From Bordetella hinzii LMG 13501 (GTDB taxonomy: Bacteria; Pseudomonadota; Gammaproteobacteria; Burkholderiales; Burkholderiaceae_B), in contig NZ_LRUJ01000010.1 in NCBI RefSeq assembly GCF_001548475.1, positions 62,001 through 126,000 on the forward strand: a stretch of DNA of 64,000 nt. The letters run 5' to 3'. Both the position numbers and the translations under genes were made by a program. Of this stretch, positions 36,394 through 47,876 are shown piece by piece (positions within the stretch are counted from its first letter, which is position 1; each line of letters starts with the position of its first letter). The notes under the pieces are model-generated. The model was given only the letters and a program-made list of their open reading frames with translations, was not told the DNA's origin and made no database searches.

Positions 36394-37632
36394 TTACCTG
36401 GCGGCGTGCCGGCGGCCGGCGGACGCGGCGGCCGGCGGCGCCTCCGGCGCGCCCTGGGCGGCAGGCGGCGTCACCTGGACCTTGGACCCCGCGCGCAGGC
36501 GGTCGGTGCCCTCGGTGACCACCCGGTCGCCCGGGGCCAGGCCCTCGTTGACCGCCACCCAGCCGGCATTGACCGCGCCCAGCTTCAGCGGCTTGACGGC
36601 CACGGTGTCATCGGCCTGGACCTGGAACACGAAAGCGCCCACCGAGCCCTGCTGCACGGCGGCCGTCGGAATGGCGGTCACGCCGCCGCGGGTCTCGACC
36701 AGCAGATGCACATTGACGAACTGGTTGGGAAACAGCCGCTGGTCGGCGTTGTCGAAACGCGCCTTGAGCTTGACCGTGCCCGTGGACACATCGATCTGGT
36801 TGTCGATGGTCTCCAGCACGCCCGAGGCGATGCGCTGCGTATCGGCGCGATCATAGGCCTGGACTGTCAGCGTCTTGCCGGCGCGGACCTGCTCCAGCAC
36901 CTGCTGCAACTGCGTCTCGGGCAGCGTGAACAGCACCGAGATGGGCTGGGTCTGGGTAATGACGACCAGACCGTTGGCATCGCTGCTGGACACCAGATTG
37001 CCCTGGTCCACCTGGCGCAGGCCCAGCCTGCCGCTGATGGGCGCGGTGATGCGCGAATAGGCCAGGTTCAGTTTGGCGCTGTCGACCGCGGCCTGGTCGC
37101 TCTTGACCGAGCCCTCGTACTGCCGCACCAGCGCCGCCTGGGTGTCGAGCTGCTGGCGGGCGATGGAATCCTGCTTGAACAGCGTCTGGTAGCGCTGCAG
37201 GTCGCGCCGGGCATTCTCCAGCTGGGCCAGGTTCTGCTGCTGCTGGCCCTGCGCCTGAGCCAGGGCCACCTCGAAGGGGCGCGGATCGACCTGGGCCAAC
37301 AGATCGCCGGCCTTGACCATCTGGCCTTCGGTGAACGCCACCTGCACCAGTTCGCCGCTGACCTGGGGCCGCACCGTGACCGTGTTGTAGGCGGTGACCG
37401 TGCCCAGCGCGCGCAGCACGATCTCGATGTCCTGGGCGCGCGCCTCGGCCACCTTGACCGGTATGGCCATGTTCATCAGCGCCGCCGGCCCGCCCGGCCC
37501 GCCGCGCCCCATGCGGCCGCCGGGTTTGCCCGGCTTGAGCACGACCCAGGCCACCGCGGCCAGCACGACGACGACAAGCGCGATGCCGATCCAGCGGCGG
37601 CGGCGCGAGGCGGTGAGGGAGGATTCAGGCAT
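36394..37632 (-). CDS. mdtA: RND periplasmic adaptor, MdtA-like
   Basis: A 412-residue membrane-fusion protein. One N-terminal transmembrane anchor (WIGIALVVVVLAAVAWVVL) precedes a lipoyl/barrel-sandwich domain split around a long coiled-coil hairpin (about 110-190), then a beta-barrel domain, and a low-complexity proline/alanine tail (GAPEAPPAAASAG). No lipobox. It links the two permeases to the channel and is the first gene of the operon. No regulator gene is adjacent. Confidence 0.94.
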   Translation of the reverse strand: MPESSLTASRRRRWIGIALVVVVLAAVAWVVLKPGKPGGRMGRGGPGGPAALMNMAIPVKVAEARAQDIEIVLRALGTVTAYNTVTVRPQVSGELVQVAFTEGQMVKAGDLLAQVDPRPFEVALAQAQGQQQQNLAQLENARRDLQRYQTLFKQDSIARQQLDTQAALVRQYEGSVKSDQAAVDSAKLNLAYSRITAPISGRLGLRQVDQGNLVSSSDANGLVVITQTQPISVLFTLPETQLQQVLEQVRAGKTLTVQAYDRADTQRIASGVLETIDNQIDVSTGTVKLKARFDNADQRLFPNQFVNVHLLVETRGGVTAIPTAAVQQGSVGAFVFQVQADDTVAVKPLKLGAVNAGWVAVNEGLAPGDRVVTEGTDRLRAGSKVQVTPPAAQGAPEAPPAAASAGRRHAAR

Positions 37633-37808
37633 AGGACGGGCCCAGGATGCGAGAGGTAAAGAAGGGACGGGGAGCGGCTATTCTCCCTCAGACCCGGGCC
37701 GAACGTCAGGGTTCTGACGCCTCTCTGAAATCCCGCGCAACATCTTCCCCCGGGGAGAAATAACCTGTCCCCGTTATAGACGGCAGATGAGGCAGGCCGG
37801 AGCGGCGC

Positions 37809-38561
37809 TCAGGAGGCGCACAAAGACATCTTGAACCCGATGTCCCGCCCCACTTGCTGGGGCTTGAGATCGCCATCCTGGGTGGAAAAACGGATCCAGA
37901 CCATGTATTTGTTGGCGCTGATTTCCGGGAAGCAGCCCGTCTCCGGATCCACCCAGACGCGCAGCAGCTGGAAGGTCTTGCCGCCCAGCATCTGCTGGTA
38001 GGCGCCCTGCTCGGCCAGGGCGTCGTTGCGCCGGCCAGCCTCGCGCAGCAGGCGCAAGGCCAGGCCCAGGCCCTCTTGCAGCGGCTGGAAGGGCTGCATC
38101 CAGTTTTGCAGGTCGGCCACGCGCACGGCCTCGGGCTTGTTCTGCCAGGCGTAGTAGGAAGGCATGTCGACCTGGGTGGCGCCGCCCGGCACGGCCAGCC
38201 GGCCGCGCAGGCTGCCCAGCCATTCGTTTTCGCGCAGGCCCTGCCCAGTCTTGCCGACCACCGACAGGGCGCCGAACACCCGCTCCAGTTCGCGCAGCAT
38301 GGCATCGAGGGCATGCGGATCGACGCTGGGATGGTCGCGCAGGCCGTTCAAGGTCATCCGCTGGCGCTCCAGATCCTGCAGCACCGCCCCCTTCATGTCC
38401 GTGCGCTCGCAGGCATCGAGGATGTCGAACAGCGACGTGACGGCGACCTGGTGCTGGCGGGCATCACCCTCGCGCGCGAAAAAGGCCAGGCGGTCGAAGA
38501 GATACTCCAGCCGCAGATAGGCCCGGATGCGTTCGTTGAAGGGGTATTCGTACAGGATCAC
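37809..38561 (-). CDS. zapD: Cell division protein ZapD
   Basis: A 250-residue cytosolic ZapD (DUF1342). ZapD crosslinks FtsZ filaments at the division ring. The N-terminal block ILYEYPFNERIRAYLRLEYLF and the C-terminal FEISANKYMVWIRF-like block match the family (here PEISANKYMVWIRFS). The start codon is GTG at 38561. coaE lies just upstream on the same strand (45 bases). The yacG gene that often follows zapD is not present in the 176 bases downstream. Confidence 0.93.
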   Translation of the reverse strand: MILYEYPFNERIRAYLRLEYLFDRLAFFAREGDARQHQVAVTSLFDILDACERTDMKGAVLQDLERQRMTLNGLRDHPSVDPHALDAMLRELERVFGALSVVGKTGQGLRENEWLGSLRGRLAVPGGATQVDMPSYYAWQNKPEAVRVADLQNWMQPFQPLQEGLGLALRLLREAGRRNDALAEQGAYQQMLGGKTFQLLRVWVDPETGCFPEISANKYMVWIRFSTQDGDLKPQQVGRDIGFKMSLCAS

Positions 38562-38606
38562 GCTGGCTACAGGCCCGTCTTGTATCGGCCGCGAGGCCGA
38601 GGTTGG

Positions 38607-39248
38607 TCAAGGATTGCCGGCTCCGGGATGCCCTGGCCGGTCCTGCGCGCACGCCAATGCAAGATAGCGTTCGTGCAGACTTCTTGTCCGCGCGAGCAGG
38701 ACCTCGGGCGTGGTGGAGCCGTCGTTGACGATGACATCATCGGCGGCTGCCAGCCGGGTCGTTCGCGCGGCCTGTGCCGCCATGATACGCCTGATGTCGG
38801 ACTCCGTCAGCCCGCTGCGGGCCTGGACGCGGGCGATCTGCGTCTCGGGGTCGCAATCGACCACACATATGCGATCAACCCGCTGGCGCCAGCGCCCCGA
38901 TTCGACCAGCAGCGGCACCACGAAAACCACATAGCTGCCCTGCGCGCGCTCGGCCGCGGCCCGCGTCTGCCGGCCGATCAGCGGATGCAGGATGGCCTCC
39001 AGCCGGGCCCGCGCCTCGGGCTCGCGAAACACCAGGGCGCGCATCCAGTCGCGGTCCATGGCGCCGTCGGCGCGCGCGGCCTGCGCGCCGAAGGCTTCGA
39101 TGATGGCGGGCATGGCCAGCCCGCCCGGCTGCGTGAGGGCATGGGCGATGGCGTCCGTGTCGATGACGCAGGCTCCCCATTGCCCCAGCATGTCGGCCAC
39201 GCGGGTCTTGCCCGACCCTATGCCGCCGGTCAAACCAATCTTCAGCAT
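38607..39248 (-). CDS. coaE: Dephospho-CoA kinase
   Basis: A 213-residue P-loop kinase performing the last step of CoA synthesis. Walker A GGIGSGKT is at 8-15, followed by DTDAIAH (39-45), typical of CoaE, and a C-terminal DDVIVNDG segment. The start at 39248 (MLKIGL) is 11 bases after the pilD stop; longer frames upstream overlap pilD in another frame and are not credible. Confidence 0.96.
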   Translation of the reverse strand: MLKIGLTGGIGSGKTRVADMLGQWGACVIDTDAIAHALTQPGGLAMPAIIEAFGAQAARADGAMDRDWMRALVFREPEARARLEAILHPLIGRQTRAAAERAQGSYVVFVVPLLVESGRWRQRVDRICVVDCDPETQIARVQARSGLTESDIRRIMAAQAARTTRLAAADDVIVNDGSTTPEVLLARTRSLHERYLALACAQDRPGHPGAGNP

Positions 39249-39259
39249 CCCGTTTCCGT

Positions 39260-40009
39260 TCAAAACAGCCCGTCCCAATTCGGCGGCCACAGCAACGCGA
39301 CCACGCCGGCCATGGCAAGAAAGGGCGCGAAGGGCTGCGGCCGGTCCGGGCCGCCGCGCAGCCGGGCCGCCACCCCCGCCACCACGCCGGCCAGCGCGGC
39401 CAACAGCAACAGCGGCGCGAGCACGCCCACGCCCAGCCAGGCCCCCAGCGCGGCGGTCAGCTTGAAATCGCCATAGCCCATGCCTTCGCGTCCGGTGCAG
39501 CGCTTGAAGACATGATAGAAGACCCAGAGCAAACCATAACCGAACACCGCCCCCAGCACGGCTTGCGGCAAGGGCGTCAACGCGCCATCCAGGTTCACGA
39601 GCAGGCCGGCCCACAGCATGGGCAAGGTCAGGATATCGGGCAGGATACAGCTGCGGCTGTCCACCCAGGCCATCAGCAGCAGCGCCAGGCAATAGACCAT
39701 CGCGCACACGGCCAGCCAGCCGGCGCCGAAGCGCCAGACGCAGGCCATGAACAGCACCGCCAACAGCAGTTCCGGCCAGGGCGCCCGCCAGGCCGCGCCG
39801 CGGCGCCCCGTGCCGTCGCGCGCGGCAAGATACCAGCCTATCCAGGGCCAGGCGCGCCGGCGCGCCCGCGGCGGCAGGCAGGCGCGCGCCGGCCGGCCGC
39901 GCCAGGCGCGCCGCAGATAGGCGGGCAGATAGTGGCTGAGCACCGTCACCCAGCCGCCCAGCGCCAGCCCCGCCAGCGCGGCCACGAGGTAGACGACGGA
40001 GACAGACAT
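39260..40009 (-). CDS. pilD: Prepilin peptidase, short form without zinc cysteines
   Basis: A 249-residue polytopic A24 aspartic protease that cleaves type IV prepilins and type II secretion pseudopilins at the inner membrane. Catalytic aspartates are visible: D117 in [12 protein letters not shown] and D181 in GMGYGDFK. The N-terminal region, which in full PilD carries two CxxC pairs and N-methylates the mature pilin, here has a single cysteine (C44) and is Arg/Pro/Ala-rich, so methylation looks lost. The start at 40009 (MSVSVVYL) is chosen over an upstream in-frame start because it begins at the first membrane helix. It precedes coaE by 11 bases. Confidence 0.9.
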   Translation of the reverse strand: MSVSVVYLVAALAGLALGGWVTVLSHYLPAYLRRAWRGRPARACLPPRARRRAWPWIGWYLAARDGTGRRGAAWRAPWPELLLAVLFMACVWRFGAGWLAVCAMVYCLALLLMAWVDSRSCILPDILTLPMLWAGLLVNLDGALTPLPQAVLGAVFGYGLLWVFYHVFKRCTGREGMGYGDFKLTAALGAWLGVGVLAPLLLLAALAGVVAGVAARLRGGPDRPQPFAPFLAMAGVVALLWPPNWDGLF

Positions 40010-40211
40010 GCGCTCAGCCTTGTGAAACGAGCCGTTGAAGGGAGTAAGCAAACGCTTGCACTGTCGCAGTGTATCGGACGAAATAACGTTCGCGTGGCGG
40101 TTTATGGGCATAAAGCGTTGTCAAAGACACGCGCTGCCGGGCGCCGGCGTATCGAATCAATGCAATCGTGCGTAAAATCAGGACAGACCAACAAATTCCG
40201 GACACGCTGCC

Positions 40212-40952
40212 ATGGCTGCCCTCACGCTCGCACTCCGAATCCGCCCTCTCCCCCTGGCCGGCGCCCTCTTGGCGGCGGCGCTCATGGCCGGCTGCGCGCA
40301 ACAGCGCGGCGACGGCTACTACAACCCGCCGGCCGAAAGCACCGTCACTGATGCGCAGTCCCAGGCCCAGGGCGCGGGGTATCGCACGGTGGTGCATGCG
40401 CCCTCGCAGCTGCAGATCGAACTCAAGCCGCGCCAGCCCGGCCGCCAGCAGAATGTGCAGCAGACCACGGCCAGCAACGAAGAAGGCGTGGCGGCCCCGG
40501 ACAACGACAGCAGCGACGGCGCTGCGGCCGCCGCCCCCGCGGCGGCCTCGACGGCCGCGCGCACGCTGGTGCCCCAGGCCCAGACCTACCAAGGCACCCT
40601 GCCCTGCCTGAACGCCGAACTGAACTGCGACGCGCAGCGCGTGACGCTCACCCTGGCGCCCACTGGCCAGTGGCGGGCCCGCATCGCCTACCTCGAGGGC
40701 CATCCCAACGCCGGCAAGCCGCTATTCGAGCAAGGCTGCTGGGATGCCCTGCAGGAACGCCCGCCGCGCGTGCTGCTGCTGGACCGCAGCGGCAACGTGC
40801 GCGCGGATTTCTCCGTGCCCGTGAACAACACCCTGCGCGTGCGCTCGGTCAACGGCAAGACGCCCAATCTCAACTACACCCTGACGCGCCAGCCGGACCT
40901 CGATCCGGTGTCCGAGCTGGACAAGCAACCGGCGCCGCGCTGCGGGCAGTAA
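40212..40952 (+). CDS. NlpE-like envelope lipoprotein
   Basis: A 246-residue lipoprotein: signal peptide ending in lipobox LMAGC (C28), then a low-complexity linker rich in Ala, Gln and Asn to about 115, then a beta-rich domain beginning YQGTLPCLNAELNCDAQRVTLTL that resembles the NlpE N-terminal barrel (LPCADC...TLTL). NlpE-type proteins sense envelope or surface stress, but the relationship here is weak. The gene is divergent from pilD and its last 83 bases overlap the 3' end of a luxR-type gene on the other strand. Confidence 0.72.
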   Translation: MAALTLALRIRPLPLAGALLAAALMAGCAQQRGDGYYNPPAESTVTDAQSQAQGAGYRTVVHAPSQLQIELKPRQPGRQQNVQQTTASNEEGVAAPDNDSSDGAAAAAPAAASTAARTLVPQAQTYQGTLPCLNAELNCDAQRVTLTLAPTGQWRARIAYLEGHPNAGKPLFEQGCWDALQERPPRVLLLDRSGNVRADFSVPVNNTLRVRSVNGKTPNLNYTLTRQPDLDPVSELDKQPAPRCGQ

Positions 40953-41202
40953 GCCCCCCGGCCAGGCAGGCCGGCGCCGGCTCGGCCAGCGCCGGCCGGT
41001 AGGGACACAGCCGGCAGACCAGCTCTAGCACATTGCGCACCCCGAGCTTGCGGAAAATCCGCGCCCGGTGCGCTTCCACGGTGCGCATGGAAATACCCAA
41101 CTCGATGGCAATGACCTTGTTGGCCCGGCCGCGCGCCAGATAGGCCAGGACTTCGCGCTCACGGGGCGTAAGCGCGGCCCCCAAAGAAAAATCAGCGTGC
41201 AT
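40870..41202 (-). CDS. Short LuxR-type HTH regulator without receiver domain
   Basis: A 110-residue protein consisting of a LuxR/FixJ DNA-binding domain near the N-terminus (LTPREREVLAYLARGRANKVIAIELGISMRTVEAHRARIFRKLGV, about residues 11-55) and a proline/alanine-rich tail. No receiver or ligand domain is present. The start at 41202 is set by AGGCGG five bases upstream. The tail lies over the 3' end of the convergent lipoprotein gene (83 bases). It may be a truncated response regulator or a genuine single-domain regulator. Confidence 0.72.
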   Translation of the reverse strand: MHADFSLGAALTPREREVLAYLARGRANKVIAIELGISMRTVEAHRARIFRKLGVRNVLELVCRLCPYRPALAEPAPACLAGGLTARSAAPVACPARTPDRGPAGASGCS

Positions 41203-41301
41203 GAAAACCGCCTGCAATCCTGTGTTGCAGCGCAGTCTGTCATCCGAGGCGCGCTCCGGCCATCTGATTCTTCCGAGGCCAGAGCGCTTTTGCGACAGTT
41301 T

Positions 41302-43046
<1,745 letters not shown>

Positions 43047-43068
43047 TCGCGCCCGCCGCTATCCAGGC

Positions 43069-43257
43069 TCAGTCGGCCTGGTAGACGTAGGGCTTCTGGG
43101 GTACGCGGCCCGCGCGGAATCCTTCCAGCAGTTCGGTGTCCTGCGGCTTGTCCCAAAGGCGGGCGCGGCCTTCGCGCTGGCGCTCTTCGGTGCCGGGGTG
43201 CTTGGCCTTGTAGTCCTTCAGGAACAGGGTGATCTCGGATTCGTAATTCTTGGCCAT
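43069..43257 (-). CDS. DUF3460-family small protein
   Basis: A 62-residue charged cytosolic protein (MAKNYESEITLFLKDYKAKH...) of the betaproteobacterial DUF3460 family, whose function is unknown. The family motif of a Lys/Glu-rich helix followed by RLWDKPQD is clear. The start at 43257 gives the family N-terminus; an upstream in-frame ATG at 43293 is less likely. First gene of the run leading into scpA and panC. Confidence 0.88.
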   Translation of the reverse strand: MAKNYESEITLFLKDYKAKHPGTEERQREGRARLWDKPQDTELLEGFRAGRVPQKPYVYQAD

Positions 43258-43375
43258 GGCAAAGCGAGCAAAAAGAGGTTTACGGGATGGCACATAGTGT
43301 ACTGTAGCCCGGCCGGGCCGCCGCCTCCGACGGCGTTACAATCGACCGGCACTATCGCCCCCGCCCCTGCCGCCC

Positions 43376-44833
43376 ATGCCCGCCGAACCCGCCTCAGCCG
43401 CCGCCTCGTCTTCCCTGACCGATCCCAAGGCCGCGCGAGCGGCGCGCATGATCCCCTTCATCGTCGGCTGCGCCCTGTTCATGCAGATGCTGGACTCGAC
43501 CGTCGTGGCCACGGCCCTGCCGGCCATGGCGGCGGCGCTGGGCTCCACGCCGGTGCGGCTCAATGTCGCCATCACCTCCTATCTGCTGGCGGTCGCCGTG
43601 TTCGTGCCCGTCAGCGGCTGGGCGGCCGACCGCTTCGGCGCGCGCCGCGTCTTCATCGGCGCCATCGCCCTGTTCGCCCTGAGTTCGGTGGCCTGCGCCT
43701 TGTCCCAGGACCTGGCGCAGCTGGTGATCGCCCGGGTGGTGCAAGGCATCGCCGGCGCCATGATGGTGCCGGTGGGCCGGGTGATCCTGCTGCGGACCGT
43801 GCCCAAGCAGGACCTGCTCAAGGCCATGTCCTTCCTGTCCATCCCGGCCTTGCTGGGCCCGGTCATCGGGCCGCCGCTGGGCGGCTTCATGGTCACCTAT
43901 ATGTCCTGGCACTGGATCTTCCTGATCAACGTGCCCATCGGCATCATCGGCATCTACCTGGTGCTGCGTTTCGTCGAGGAGATCCGGATCGAGAACGCCC
44001 CGCGCCTGGACGCCATCGGCTTCATCCTGAGCGCGGTCTGCCTGGCCGGCCTGGTCAGCGGTTTCGAGGCCCTGGGCCATGGCCTGCTCAGCCCCGCGCT
44101 GCTGGCCCTGCTGCTGGTGGGCGGCCTGGCCTGCGGCCTGCTCTATGTCTGGCACGCCAGGCGCGTCGAGCACCCCATCCTCGACCTGTCGCTGCTGCGC
44201 ATCCCGACCTTTGCCATCTCCACCCTGGGCGGCAATCTGTGCCGCTTCGCCGTGGGCGCCGTGCCCTTCCTGCTGGCCATGATGCTGCAGGTCGGCTTCG
44301 GCCTGTCGCCCTTCTCGGCCGGCATGATCACCTTCGCCAGCGCCGCCGGCGCCCTGCTGATGAAATTCGTCGCCACCCCCATCGTGCAGCACTTCGGTTT
44401 CCGCCGCGTGCTCACGGTCAACGCGGTGCTGACCGGCCTGTTCATCATGTGCTGCGCCTTCTTCACGCCGGACACCCCGGTCTGGCTCATGATATTGATC
44501 CTGCTGATCGGCGGATTCTTCCGCTCGCTGCAGTTCACCGGGGTCAACACCCTGTCGTACGCCGACATCCCGCCCGAGAAGATGAGCCGGGCCAGCAGCT
44601 TCGCCGCCATGGCTCAGCAGCTGGGCATCAGCCTGGGCGTGGGCGTGGCGGCCATCACCCTGAACCTGAGCATGATGGCGCGCGGCGCCGACCACCTGGC
44701 CGTCTCCGATGTCGTCGTCGCCTTCATCACCATAGGCGTGCTGTGCGCGCTGTCCACGCTTTCCTTCCGCCGCCTGGCGCCTGACGCTGGCGCTTTACTC
44801 AACCGGAACAAGGTGCAAAGTGACGACGAGTGA
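43376..44833 (+). CDS. MFS drug transporter (EmrB/QacA, DHA2 family)
   Basis: A 485-residue polytopic major-facilitator antiporter. Conserved motifs: [19 protein letters not shown] (motif D1 of DHA2), [13 protein letters not shown] (motif A), [16 protein letters not shown] (motif B) and [13 protein letters not shown] (motif C, diagnostic of antiporters). About 14 hydrophobic segments. Substrate unknown. No ribosome-binding site is obvious before 43376; an internal ATG at 43448 is an alternative. Its last 14 bases overlap the glpK start. Confidence 0.92.
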   Translation: MPAEPASAAASSSLTDPKAARAARMIPFIVGCALFMQMLDSTVVATALPAMAAALGSTPVRLNVAITSYLLAVAVFVPVSGWAADRFGARRVFIGAIALFALSSVACALSQDLAQLVIARVVQGIAGAMMVPVGRVILLRTVPKQDLLKAMSFLSIPALLGPVIGPPLGGFMVTYMSWHWIFLINVPIGIIGIYLVLRFVEEIRIENAPRLDAIGFILSAVCLAGLVSGFEALGHGLLSPALLALLLVGGLACGLLYVWHARRVEHPILDLSLLRIPTFAISTLGGNLCRFAVGAVPFLLAMMLQVGFGLSPFSAGMITFASAAGALLMKFVATPIVQHFGFRRVLTVNAVLTGLFIMCCAFFTPDTPVWLMILILLIGGFFRSLQFTGVNTLSYADIPPEKMSRASSFAAMAQQLGISLGVGVAAITLNLSMMARGADHLAVSDVVVAFITIGVLCALSTLSFRRLAPDAGALLNRNKVQSDDE

Positions 44834-46337
44834 TTATGTGCTCGCCCTGGACCAGGGCACGACCAGCTCCCGCGCCATCGTCTTCGACCGCAAGGGCGAG
44901 CTGCGCGGCGTGGGCCAGCGCGAGTTCCGCCAGTACTATCCGCGTCCGGGCTGGGTCGAGCACGACGCCGTCGAAATCTGGACCAGCCAGCTCGAAGTCG
45001 CGCGCGAGGCATTGCGCAACGCGGGCGTAAGCGCGGCCGACCTGGCCGCCATCGGCATCACCAACCAGCGCGAAACCACCCTGCTCTGGGAGCGCGCCAC
45101 CGGCCGCCCATTGGCGCGCGCCATCGTATGGCAAGACCGCCGCACCGCCCCGCTGTGCGAACAGCTGCGCCGCGACGGCCATGCCGACTGGCTGCAGGCG
45201 CGCACCGGGCTGGTCGTGGACGCCTATTTCTCGGGCACCAAGCTGGCCTGGCTGCTGGAGCATGTCCCGGGCGCGCGCCAGGCCGCCGAACGCGGCGAAC
45301 TGGCCTTCGGCACGGTCGACACCTGGCTGGTCTGGCAATTGACCGGCGGAGCGGTGCACAGCACCGACCCCAGCAATGCCTCGCGCACCATGCTGTTCGA
45401 CCTGCACACCCAGGACTGGAACGAAGACATCCTGGCGCTGCTGAACATCCCGCGCTCGGTGCTGCCCCAGGTCGCGCCCAGCAGCGCCGTCATCGGCCGT
45501 GCGCAGCCCGAATGGCTGGGCGGCCCGGTCCCCATTGCCGGGGTGGCTGGCGATCAGCAGGCGGCCACCTTCGGCCAGGCCTGCTTCGCGCCCGGCATGG
45601 CCAAGAACACCTATGGCACGGGCTGCTTCATGCTCATGAATGTGGGCGAATCGCCGGTCGCCTCGCGCAACCACCTGCTATCCACCGTGGGCTGGGGGCT
45701 GCCCGGGCCGCAGCGCTGGCGCGCCACCTATATGCTGGAAGGCGGCGTCTTCGTGGCCGGCGCGGCCGTGCAATGGCTGCGCGACGGGCTGGGCATCATC
45801 CAGCACGCCGAGGACATCGAACCGCTGGCCGCCAGCGTGGCCGACACCGACGATGTCTTCATGGTGCCGGCCTTCGCCGGGCTGGGCGCGCCGCACTGGG
45901 ATCCCTACGCGCGAGGCACGCTGGTGGGCCTGACCCGCGGCACGACCCGCGCCCATATCGCCCGCGCCACGCTGGAGTCGATCGCCCTGCAAAGCGCCGA
46001 GCTGCTGGCATGCATGAACGCCGACAGCGGCATCCCGCTCTCCGAGCTGCGCGTCGACGGCGGCGCCGCCCGCAATGACCTGCTGATGCAGATGCAGGCC
46101 GACCTGCTGGGCGTGCCGGTCGTGCGCCCCCGGGTGGCGGAATCCACCGCGCGCGGCGCGGCCGGCCTGGCCGGCCTGGCGGTCGGAGTCTGGAGCGGCC
46201 AGGAGGAATTTGCCGGCCAATGGCAGGCCGAACGCCGCTTCGAGCCGCGCTGGCCGGACGATGTGCGCCAGGCGCGCATGCAGCGCTGGCGCCAGGCGGT
46301 CGAACTGGCCAAGCACTGGACCCGGCCGGCGGCCTGA
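44820..46337 (+). CDS. glpK: Glycerol kinase
   Basis: A 505-residue FGGY-family kinase phosphorylating glycerol to glycerol-3-phosphate. [15 protein letters not shown] at the N-terminus, [33 protein letters not shown] and [19 protein letters not shown] are all classical GlpK blocks. It starts with GTG at 44820, inside the last 14 bases of the MFS gene, so translation is probably coupled. No glpF or glpD lies beside it in this window. Confidence 0.97.
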   Translation: MTTSDYVLALDQGTTSSRAIVFDRKGELRGVGQREFRQYYPRPGWVEHDAVEIWTSQLEVAREALRNAGVSAADLAAIGITNQRETTLLWERATGRPLARAIVWQDRRTAPLCEQLRRDGHADWLQARTGLVVDAYFSGTKLAWLLEHVPGARQAAERGELAFGTVDTWLVWQLTGGAVHSTDPSNASRTMLFDLHTQDWNEDILALLNIPRSVLPQVAPSSAVIGRAQPEWLGGPVPIAGVAGDQQAATFGQACFAPGMAKNTYGTGCFMLMNVGESPVASRNHLLSTVGWGLPGPQRWRATYMLEGGVFVAGAAVQWLRDGLGIIQHAEDIEPLAASVADTDDVFMVPAFAGLGAPHWDPYARGTLVGLTRGTTRAHIARATLESIALQSAELLACMNADSGIPLSELRVDGGAARNDLLMQMQADLLGVPVVRPRVAESTARGAAGLAGLAVGVWSGQEEFAGQWQAERRFEPRWPDDVRQARMQRWRQAVELAKHWTRPAA

Positions 46338-46340
46338 AGC

Positions 46341-46739
46341 TCAGAAAAAAGGCTTGGCCACGGCCAGGGTGACGGCCAGCGCCGTCAGCAGGAAGACCGC
46401 GGCGCCGGACAGGCCCATCCAGCCTGGGGCGCGGTAATCCGCATGGGCGCGCGACAGCACGCGGGTCTGCCACAGCTGCAGCAAGGTCAACAAGGCCACC
46501 AGGCCCATCTTGACGTCCAGCCACGGCTGGCCGAACCATCCCACCATGCCCGCCATGGCCAGGCCGAAGCACCAGGTCAGCACCATGGCCGGCAGCACCA
46601 GCCGATGATTCCAGCGCGCCAGCCGGCGCAGGCTGGCCGGCGCGGCCGAGAACCCGGTGCTCGAGCAGAGCCAAAGCAGGCCCAGGATCCAGACCGTGAT
46701 CGCCAGCACGTGCAGCACCTTGAGGACGGAATACAGCAT
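46341..46739 (-). CDS. HemJ/CopD-like four-helix membrane protein
   Basis: A 132-residue protein that is nearly all hydrophobic, with four predicted helices. The N-terminus VLKVLHVLAITVWILGLLWL and the middle WLDVKMGLVALLTLLQLWQTRVLSRAH resemble HemJ-type protoporphyrinogen oxidases and CopD-like proteins (histidine in helix 1, basic residue in the WxxVK segment). Which of the two cannot be decided. It is convergent with glpK (3-base gap) and lies just downstream of the Bug receptor gene. Confidence 0.65.
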   Translation of the reverse strand: MLYSVLKVLHVLAITVWILGLLWLCSSTGFSAAPASLRRLARWNHRLVLPAMVLTWCFGLAMAGMVGWFGQPWLDVKMGLVALLTLLQLWQTRVLSRAHADYRAPGWMGLSGAAVFLLTALAVTLAVAKPFF

Positions 46740-46757
46740 GGTCCGGCAGGGGCGGGA

Positions 46758-47774
46758 TCAGTTCAGGCTGGCGCCCGAGATCTTGACGATCTCCTGGTAT
46801 TTGTCCTTCTCGGCCTTGACGAAGGCGGCGAATTGGTCGGCGCTCATCGGCTCCTGCTCGGAGCCCATGGTCAGCAGGCGCTGGCGCACGTCGGGCAGGC
46901 GCAGCGCATCGCCGTAGGCCTTGTTCAGCTTGGCGACCACCGCGGCCGGCGTGCCGCCCGGGGCGAACACGCCGAACCACGTACCCAGGTCGAAGCCCTT
47001 GACGCCCGACTCCTCGACGGTGGGGACATCCGGCAGCAGCGAGGACCGCTTGGCCGTCGTGACCGCCAGCGCCTTGACCTTGCCGTCCTTGATGAGCGGG
47101 GCCGAGGCGGCCAGGTTGTCGAACATGAAGTCCGACTGGCCCGACAGCAGCGCCAGCTGGGCCGGCGCGGCGCCCTGGTAGGGGATGTGTTCGGCGGCGA
47201 TGCCCGCCCGGGCCTTGAGCAATTCGCCGGAGAGGTGGCCGGCGCTGCCATTGCCGCCCGAACCGTAGTTCAGGCGGCCGGGGTTCTTCTTGGCGTAGGC
47301 GACCAGGTCCGCCACGCTGTTGATGTTGTTCTTCTGCGCGAATTCGAGGTTCATGACCAGCACATTGGGCACCGACGCCACGATGGTGATGGGCGCGAAG
47401 TCCTTGATGGGGTCGTAGGGCAGGTTGGCGAACAGGAAGGGGTTGATGGCATGCGTGGCCACCGCGCCCATGACCAGGGTGTAACCGTCGGGCGCGGACT
47501 TGGCGACCAGGTCCGCGCCGATGTTGCCGCCCGCGCCCGCCTTGTTCTCGACCACCACGGGCTGGCCCAGCGAATCGCGCACCTTCTCGGCCAGCAGGCG
47601 GGCCATGGTGTCCAGCGGGCCGCCGGGCGGATAGGGCACGATGAAACGCAGCGGCTTGCTCGGGAAATCGGTTTGGGCGGCGGCAGGCGCGGCCATCAGG
47701 GAAAGACCGGCCGCCAGGGCGAGGGCGCCGCCGACCAGCGCGCGGCGCGTGGCGGACACGAGAGAGCGAGTCAT
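46758..47774 (-). CDS. Bug-family periplasmic solute-binding protein
   Basis: A 338-residue tripartite-tricarboxylate-type receptor. The signal peptide contains TRRALVGGALALAAG and ends near AAAQ. The mature part begins DFPSKPLRFIVPYPPGGPLDTMARLLAEK, and has VVVENKAGAGGNIGADLVAK, the diagnostic Bug blocks. Bug proteins are greatly expanded in Bordetella and relatives and bind carboxylates, amides or nicotinate-like ligands. No TctA/TctB membrane genes are adjacent, so it is an orphan receptor. The start at 47774 (MTRSLV) is preferred over an upstream in-frame ATG. Confidence 0.93.
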   Translation of the reverse strand: MTRSLVSATRRALVGGALALAAGLSLMAAPAAAQTDFPSKPLRFIVPYPPGGPLDTMARLLAEKVRDSLGQPVVVENKAGAGGNIGADLVAKSAPDGYTLVMGAVATHAINPFLFANLPYDPIKDFAPITIVASVPNVLVMNLEFAQKNNINSVADLVAYAKKNPGRLNYGSGGNGSAGHLSGELLKARAGIAAEHIPYQGAAPAQLALLSGQSDFMFDNLAASAPLIKDGKVKALAVTTAKRSSLLPDVPTVEESGVKGFDLGTWFGVFAPGGTPAAVVAKLNKAYGDALRLPDVRQRLLTMGSEQEPMSADQFAAFVKAEKDKYQEIVKISGASLN

Positions 47775-47876
47775 GGAAAGTCTCCGGACAGGGGGTGTTA
47801 TGTGTGCGTATGTTTCAGCGTGGCCCGTAGCATAACGCAGCCCCCCTGCCGCGGCCATGCCCGGCCGCGTGCCGCT

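Noticed and set aside
28774-37632. A TetR/MarR or two-component regulator for the MdtABC-type pump
   Set aside because: The flanking genes are a fimbrial subunit and zapD; no regulator is adjacent.
30206-37659. Two very long plus-strand frames (about 1,050 and 1,217 codons) opposite the RND genes
   Set aside because: They mirror conserved minus-strand RND genes, have low-complexity His/Gln/Gly/Arg composition, and are normal for high-GC codon usage.
37633-37808. A yacG gene expected after zapD
   Set aside because: The gap is 176 bases and no frame with the four zinc-binding cysteines is present.
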